Below the pieces are notes generated by a model that was not told the DNA's origin, did no database searches, and worked only from the letters and a program-made list of their open reading frames with translations. From NCBI GenBank assembly GCA_018266795.1, contig JAFDZV010000001.1, forward strand, positions 62,234-126,233: a DNA stretch of 64,000 nucleotides, in the 5' to 3' direction. The translations under genes were made by a program, and so were the position numbers. Every line of letters begins with the position of its first letter. Position 1 is the first letter of the stretch. The stretch is from Bacteroidota bacterium. Its GTDB lineage: Bacteria > Bacteroidota > Ignavibacteria > OLB7. Below, in pieces: positions 59,978-64,000 of this stretch.

Positions 59978-62716
59978 ATGCGATATGAATCCTTTCCAAC
60001 GATGGACGTTATTCGGGATGACGACGGCACCGTGCGCCAGCTCGATCACCTGCGTGCGCCATTTGTCACCCCGGAAGGAAACGAGGGGCTGGCGCCGCTC
60101 GATTTATCCCGGGTATATCTGCAGCAGTTCGGTGCGATGTACGAAGTCGCTCCCTCCATGCTGGAGGGTGTATTTCTCGAACCTACCGACGCTCCGGATG
60201 AAACCGGCTCGCAACTGCGCCTGAGCACCACGCAGGAGGCGTTCGAGATGACGATCGTTCAATATGCACAGACATATTTCGGCCTGCCGGTCTGGAGTTC
60301 CGGCATCACCATCGCCATCGCCGATAATTCGATGAGCGTGTTCGGTTCCACGAGCTCGCTCCGTTTCGATGTTGCGCTCGACCGCCCGGGCGACGAGGTG
60401 ATCAAGGCGGCGAACGCGATCGATTCCGCCGCGCTCGTCAAGATTCTCCAGCTGGATCCGGCGAAGATCACCGGGAAGGACGAGCCGCGCATCAATCGCA
60501 AGCGCCTGCTGATCTACGCCTACGACCCCGAGCAGCGGTTCGATCCGGAACTGACGCATCGCCACGGCGATGAGTTCGAGCCGCGCCCGGTCACGCTGCA
60601 GCTCCCGCCGGTTCCGAAGTCGATCTCCGCGGGAAGCTACTACGTGGTGCAGGAGGTGTTCTTCACCCTCTCCTGGGATGGCACCAACGGCCTGAACTGG
60701 GTAGTGTTCATCGAAGTGAACACTGGCGCAGTGCTGATGATCCGCGCACTCATCGCGAGCGCAACGGCCAGCGTCTACAGGCAGGACCCTCCGGAGCAGG
60801 GCGCTCCCGGAACGGTGACCGCGCTCTCCAGCGACGCAACCCTGAATCCGTACCGCAGCTCGGTTACGCTTCAGGGGCTTCCCGCACCGAGCGGCTCGCC
60901 GCTTACGCAGACGCTGACGAGCAACAGCAACGAGTTCGTGAAGCTGCAGGACTTCCAGACGCCGACCGATGCTCCGCCAACGGCCCTCTCGCCGTTCGAC
61001 TTCACCGCCAATGTCTCCAGCGGTGCGTTCGCGGCGGCAACCACGTACTACAGCGCTGACCGGGTGTTCCGCTACGTGCGCGATCTGATCGGCGCCGCGT
61101 CGTTCAGTTCGCTCTTCGACGGCACAACCTTCCCGGTGCACGTGGACCATCGCGCCGAAGGGGGCGCGGTGAATGCACATGGGCTCGGAAACGGCACCAG
61201 CACCGGCTCCGACGGCTTCACGTTCGGCGTCTGCGACACAGGCTCCTCCGTCGGCATCGCGGCGGAGAACGGTGTGGTATGGCACGAGTTCGGCCATGCG
61301 ATTCTGTGGGACGCGCTCCACTCGCCGAACTTCGGCTTCTCGCATAGCTGCGGCGACAGCTTCGCCGCCATCATGAACGATCCCGATTCGCTTGCAAGCG
61401 ATCGCTTCCTCACCTTCCCGTTCATCCCGGCCGTGCCGCGCAGGCACGACCGCCCGGTGAGCACGTGGGCGTGGGGCGGAGGCTTCCCGAACGACGACGG
61501 CGGCTACGGCAGCGAGCAGATCCTGAGCACCACGCTCTTCCGCATCTACCGTTCGATGGGTGGAGACGATGGTGATTATTCGCGGAAGATCCTTGCCCGC
61601 GACTTCCTGATGTACCTGATCGTGCGGGCGATCGCGGCGTTCGGTGTCGGCGGCGGCGCCACCCCCACGGCCTTCTCCAGCGGCGTACAGACCGCGGACA
61701 CCACTACCACCATCTGGAACGGCCATGTGGGCGGAGCCTACAACAAGGTGGTGCGCTGGGGCTTCGAGAAGCAGGGGCTGTACCAGCTGCCGGGCACGCC
61801 AACGCCGTACACGGCGGCCGGCGCGCCGCCTGCCATCGACGTCTACATCGATGACGGCCGCGGCGGCGAGTATCCGTTCCAGCCGAACTGGTGGAGCAAC
61901 ACCAACATCTGGAACCGCCACGCGGCGGACGGCCTCACCGGCAACCAGGATCCGAACCTTCACGTCACCAACTATGTCTACGTGCGCGTGCAGAACCGCG
62001 GCCAGAACACCGCAACCAACGTGGTGGTGAAGTCCTTCTTCACACACTCCAACACCGGACTCGTCTGGCCCACCGCATGGATTCCGATGAGCCCGGCCTT
62101 CATCAATGCGCCGAACGTTCCGCCGCTCGGCTCCATCGTTGTGGGCCCGTTTGCCTGGACGCCAACCGCTGCCAGCCCCACGCACGAGTGCCTGCTGGCG
62201 TACGTGAAGTCCGACGGCGACCCGACGAACGCGGAGACGATTTTTGGCGGCGGCCCGATTCCGGAGTGGCGCCTGGTTCCGCACGACAACAACATCGGCC
62301 AGCGGAACCTGAACGCCGTTGCCGGCCTGCACGGCGGGCTCAGCCTGTTCGATCACTTCTCCCGCGCGGTGCTGCTGGTGAACAATCCGTTCGATCGCGC
62401 CGCGAGTGTGAAGCTGGTTGCACAGATGCCGCAGTTCCTGGTGGACCGCCAGTGGGATGTGGATTATACCGATCCCCCCGGCGGGATCTTCACACTCGAG
62501 TCCGGACAGGAGATCACCGTCTCCATGACGCTGCGCCAGGGTGCGCAGTTCACGGTTGATGAGATTCCGCAGGAGCCGGAAAACCGCCAGATCATCATCA
62601 GCGTTATCGCCGATCCGCTCAACGAGGTGGAGGGGCAGCCGCTCGGCGGCGGCGTGATCGGCGGCGTGACGTACGAGATCGATCCCACGATGGACGTTCC
62701 TGGTCCTCAGGGATAA
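59978..62716 (+). CDS. Large HEFGH metalloprotease-like protein
   Basis: 912 residues behind an AAGGAG site. No signal peptide: it starts MRYESFPTMDVIRDDDG. Residues about 75-260 form an N-terminal domain that ends in beta-rich TLSWDGTNGLNWVVFIEVN. The zinc site is VVWHEFGHAILWDALHSP (HExxH near residue 433), followed after about 15 residues by FGFSHSCGDSFAAIMND; this GD resembles the place of the third ligand (an Asp or Glu). From about 620, EYPFQPNWWSNTNIWNR and YVYVRVQNRGQNTATNVVV suggest a CARDB-type Ig-like domain. Substrate unknown. Confidence 0.7.
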   Translation: MRYESFPTMDVIRDDDGTVRQLDHLRAPFVTPEGNEGLAPLDLSRVYLQQFGAMYEVAPSMLEGVFLEPTDAPDETGSQLRLSTTQEAFEMTIVQYAQTYFGLPVWSSGITIAIADNSMSVFGSTSSLRFDVALDRPGDEVIKAANAIDSAALVKILQLDPAKITGKDEPRINRKRLLIYAYDPEQRFDPELTHRHGDEFEPRPVTLQLPPVPKSISAGSYYVVQEVFFTLSWDGTNGLNWVVFIEVNTGAVLMIRALIASATASVYRQDPPEQGAPGTVTALSSDATLNPYRSSVTLQGLPAPSGSPLTQTLTSNSNEFVKLQDFQTPTDAPPTALSPFDFTANVSSGAFAAATTYYSADRVFRYVRDLIGAASFSSLFDGTTFPVHVDHRAEGGAVNAHGLGNGTSTGSDGFTFGVCDTGSSVGIAAENGVVWHEFGHAILWDALHSPNFGFSHSCGDSFAAIMNDPDSLASDRFLTFPFIPAVPRRHDRPVSTWAWGGGFPNDDGGYGSEQILSTTLFRIYRSMGGDDGDYSRKILARDFLMYLIVRAIAAFGVGGGATPTAFSSGVQTADTTTTIWNGHVGGAYNKVVRWGFEKQGLYQLPGTPTPYTAAGAPPAIDVYIDDGRGGEYPFQPNWWSNTNIWNRHAADGLTGNQDPNLHVTNYVYVRVQNRGQNTATNVVVKSFFTHSNTGLVWPTAWIPMSPAFINAPNVPPLGSIVVGPFAWTPTAASPTHECLLAYVKSDGDPTNAETIFGGGPIPEWRLVPHDNNIGQRNLNAVAGLHGGLSLFDHFSRAVLLVNNPFDRAASVKLVAQMPQFLVDRQWDVDYTDPPGGIFTLESGQEITVSMTLRQGAQFTVDEIPQEPENRQIIISVIADPLNEVEGQPLGGGVIGGVTYEIDPTMDVPGPQG

Positions 62717-63061
62717 TACGGCCCGCATGATCTGCCGGGCCGGGTGACGCCCGGGCGGAGCCGCCGGCCGGGTACCGACGGGCATGCCCGCCCGCATGAT
62801 GCGTACGCGCACGTGATGTGCGCCCGCGCACGGGCGTGCACGCCCTCGGGGCGGCTGCCGCGTCCCGTGCAGTTCGATGCAGGAACGATGCAGGATGGGA
62901 AACAGCGCCCGGTGCCGGCAAGGCACCGGGCGCTGCATGTTCCGGCCGCGCCGTATTATTGCCGCGACCGTTTGGAGTTCCCGACATTTGGCGCTGCAAG
63001 GCCTGCAGGCTCTGAAGCGCACATCGGTTTTTACAGGAACCGTTATTCCGAAGGGAGGCCG
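62717..63061. other. Spacer before the right-edge gene
   Basis: Very GC-rich, with no gene supported; contains the hairpin at 62904-62934. A TATTATTG at 62955-62962 is a one-mismatch -7 candidate with no -33 partner. Confidence 0.5.
62904..62934 (+). terminator. 13-bp perfect hairpin after the metalloprotease-like gene
   Basis: Arms agcgcccggtgcc / ggcaccgggcgct with a 5-nt loop. No T-run follows (GCATGTTCC), so it may instead protect the transcript 3' end. Confidence 0.6.
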
Positions 63062-64000
63062 ATGCAGCGAGCCGTTGCGGCATATTGTCTGGTGATGATC
63101 GCGCTGAAGTATTCCGTGTGCAGCGCGCAGTGCGATTTCACCTGGGGGCGGCAGGTTGGCGCCGGATCGAACACGGAGTGCACCTCCGTTGCGTCAGGCG
63201 ATGCCGGCTCCATCTACACCGCCGGCTCATTTTCCGGGACGGCCCTCTTCGATTCCGTTGCGCTTACCACCGCAGATAATTTCTACAACCCGTTCATCGC
63301 GAAATACGATGCAGCCGGCGCGCTTCTCTGGGCTGCGGGCGTGCCTGGAGCGCGTACCGCCTACGGCATGGCGGCCGATCGCGACGGCAATGTCTGCATC
63401 ACCGGATATTTCGGCGACCGCGCTATTGCCGGAACCGATACCGCGATATCGAACGGCGACCAGGATCTCTACATCGCCCGCTTCGATGCGCGCGGCCGCC
63501 CGCTCTGGCTGCGCGCGCTCGGGGGGGACTCGCTGGATGTAGGGCGTGCGGTGGCTCTGGATCCGGATGGGAACATCTACGTTGCCGGCCACTTCTCGCA
63601 CGGCATCACGAGCGGCGCGGAGCACGTCACCTCGCGCGGCGGGAACGACGTGCTGATTGCGAAGTACGCTCCCGGTGGAACGCTCCTCTGGCTCCGCTCC
63701 GCCGGCGGGGCGGGGGATGACCGCGCGTACGCCGTTGCCGTCTCCGCGCAGGGAGGGATCTACGTCTGCGGGATGTTCGAGGGTGAGGCGATATTCGGCG
63801 GCGACACGCTTCGTGTGCCGGGCGCGGCCTACGCTCCGTTCGTCGCTCGGCTGGATGCCGGCGGGCGCTTCATCGACGCGCGGGCGCCGTGGGTTTCCAC
63901 GGCCGGCATTGCGAGAAGCATGGCGGCGGCGAAGGGGGGCGGGCTCTATGTGGCGGGGGAGTTCGAGGGGATGGCGGCGTTCGGCACGGACACGCTTCGC
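63062..64000 (+). CDS. Secreted SBBP-type beta-propeller protein, 5' part (3' end outside window)
   Basis: An open frame of 313 codons that runs off the right edge; its stop codon is not in the window. GGAGG lies 6 bp before the ATG. Signal peptide AAYCLVMIALKYSVCSAQ. The mature part has repeated blades of about 50 residues: TSVASGDAGSIYTAGSFSG, then MAADRDGNVCITGYFGD, VALDPDGNIYVAGHFSHG, VAVSAQGGIYVCGMFEG and MAAAKGGGLYVAGEFEG, each followed by an F/L-I-A-K/R-(Y/F)-D line. This is the SBBP or NHL-like propeller seen in T9SS-secreted proteins. A sorting domain is expected further right but not visible. Confidence 0.85.
   Translation, partial: MQRAVAAYCLVMIALKYSVCSAQCDFTWGRQVGAGSNTECTSVASGDAGSIYTAGSFSGTALFDSVALTTADNFYNPFIAKYDAAGALLWAAGVPGARTAYGMAADRDGNVCITGYFGDRAIAGTDTAISNGDQDLYIARFDARGRPLWLRALGGDSLDVGRAVALDPDGNIYVAGHFSHGITSGAEHVTSRGGNDVLIAKYAPGGTLLWLRSAGGAGDDRAYAVAVSAQGGIYVCGMFEGEAIFGGDTLRVPGAAYAPFVARLDAGGRFIDARAPWVSTAGIARSMAAAKGGGLYVAGEFEGMAAFGTDTLR

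Noticed and set aside
60104-63022. A 972-codon open frame on the minus strand opposite the HEFGH gene
   Set aside because: It is an antisense shadow of a GC-rich gene: its translation is Arg/His/Ala-rich with no domain, while the plus-strand frame has motifs and a ribosome site.

Overview
The window is a GC-rich, gene-dense bacterial chromosome segment. It has about 60 protein genes, two tRNAs and mostly short spacers. It points to the Bacteroidota/Chlorobiota (FCB) group, most likely a high-GC lineage such as Kapabacteria or Ignavibacteria. The grounds are: a PorV/PorQ-family protein and a PorZ-like protein of the type IX secretion system (T9SS); secreted proteins ending in T9SS-type sorting domains; a PUR-family DUF3276 protein; a fused E1 alpha/beta 2-oxoacid dehydrogenase; an NTP_transf_4-type GlmU-like protein; and promoters of the Bacteroidota form TTTG / 19-21 nt / TAnnTTTG. 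Genus assignment is inference. No rRNA, CRISPR array, transposase, integrase or prophage was seen.

Layout. 1-9.4 kb: the C-terminal part of secA (cut by the window edge), an SLBB export-type protein, a sugar-binding lipoprotein, a cystathionine synthase/lyase flanked by short tandem repeats, then a tight cluster resembling the mycobacterial DprE2/DprE1 epimerase pair with an anchored deaminase. 9.4-18.2 kb: DUF547, 3-methyladenine glycosylase I, ribH, PorZ-like, PUR protein, a 3-hydroxyacyl-CoA-dehydrogenase-like protein, a thiolase and a PorV/PorQ protein. 18.3-25.2 kb: tRNA-Gly(GCC), NAD-type isocitrate dehydrogenase, DUF4149, tRNA-Ser(GGA), GlmU-like protein, lipoprotein, and the E1 fusion behind a textbook promoter with a 19-bp palindrome. 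25.4-34.6 kb: OmpA-family protein, GT-C-like membrane enzyme, NfeD protease, BamA/TamL-like barrel, Hsp20, DUF177-rpmF operon, cutA.

34.7-43.8 kb: mainly minus-strand envelope and housekeeping genes, including a degenerate endonuclease-III-like Fe-S protein. A DrrAB-type ABC exporter operon follows, diverging from a marR gene across two palindromic operators. 44-57 kb: secreted and surface proteins. These include a large HzsA-like monoheme protein fused to Fn3 repeats and a T9SS domain, a kelch T9SS protein between two paralogous cytosolic proteins, a TMEM175-type channel, a 12-cysteine secreted protein and several orphans. 57-64 kb: a TPR-like protein, a 1.1-kb gene-free stretch, a large HEFGH metalloprotease-like protein without a signal peptide, and a beta-propeller protein cut by the right edge.

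Functionally the segment mixes central metabolism (isocitrate dehydrogenase, E1 fusion, thiolase, riboflavin, sulfur amino acids) with envelope and T9SS biology. The least ordinary parts are the DprE1/DprE2-like cluster, the cytochrome/Fn3/T9SS fusion, the two palindromic operator regions and the gene-free stretch before the HEFGH protein. All functions are read from sequence motifs and remembered family features. No database search was run.
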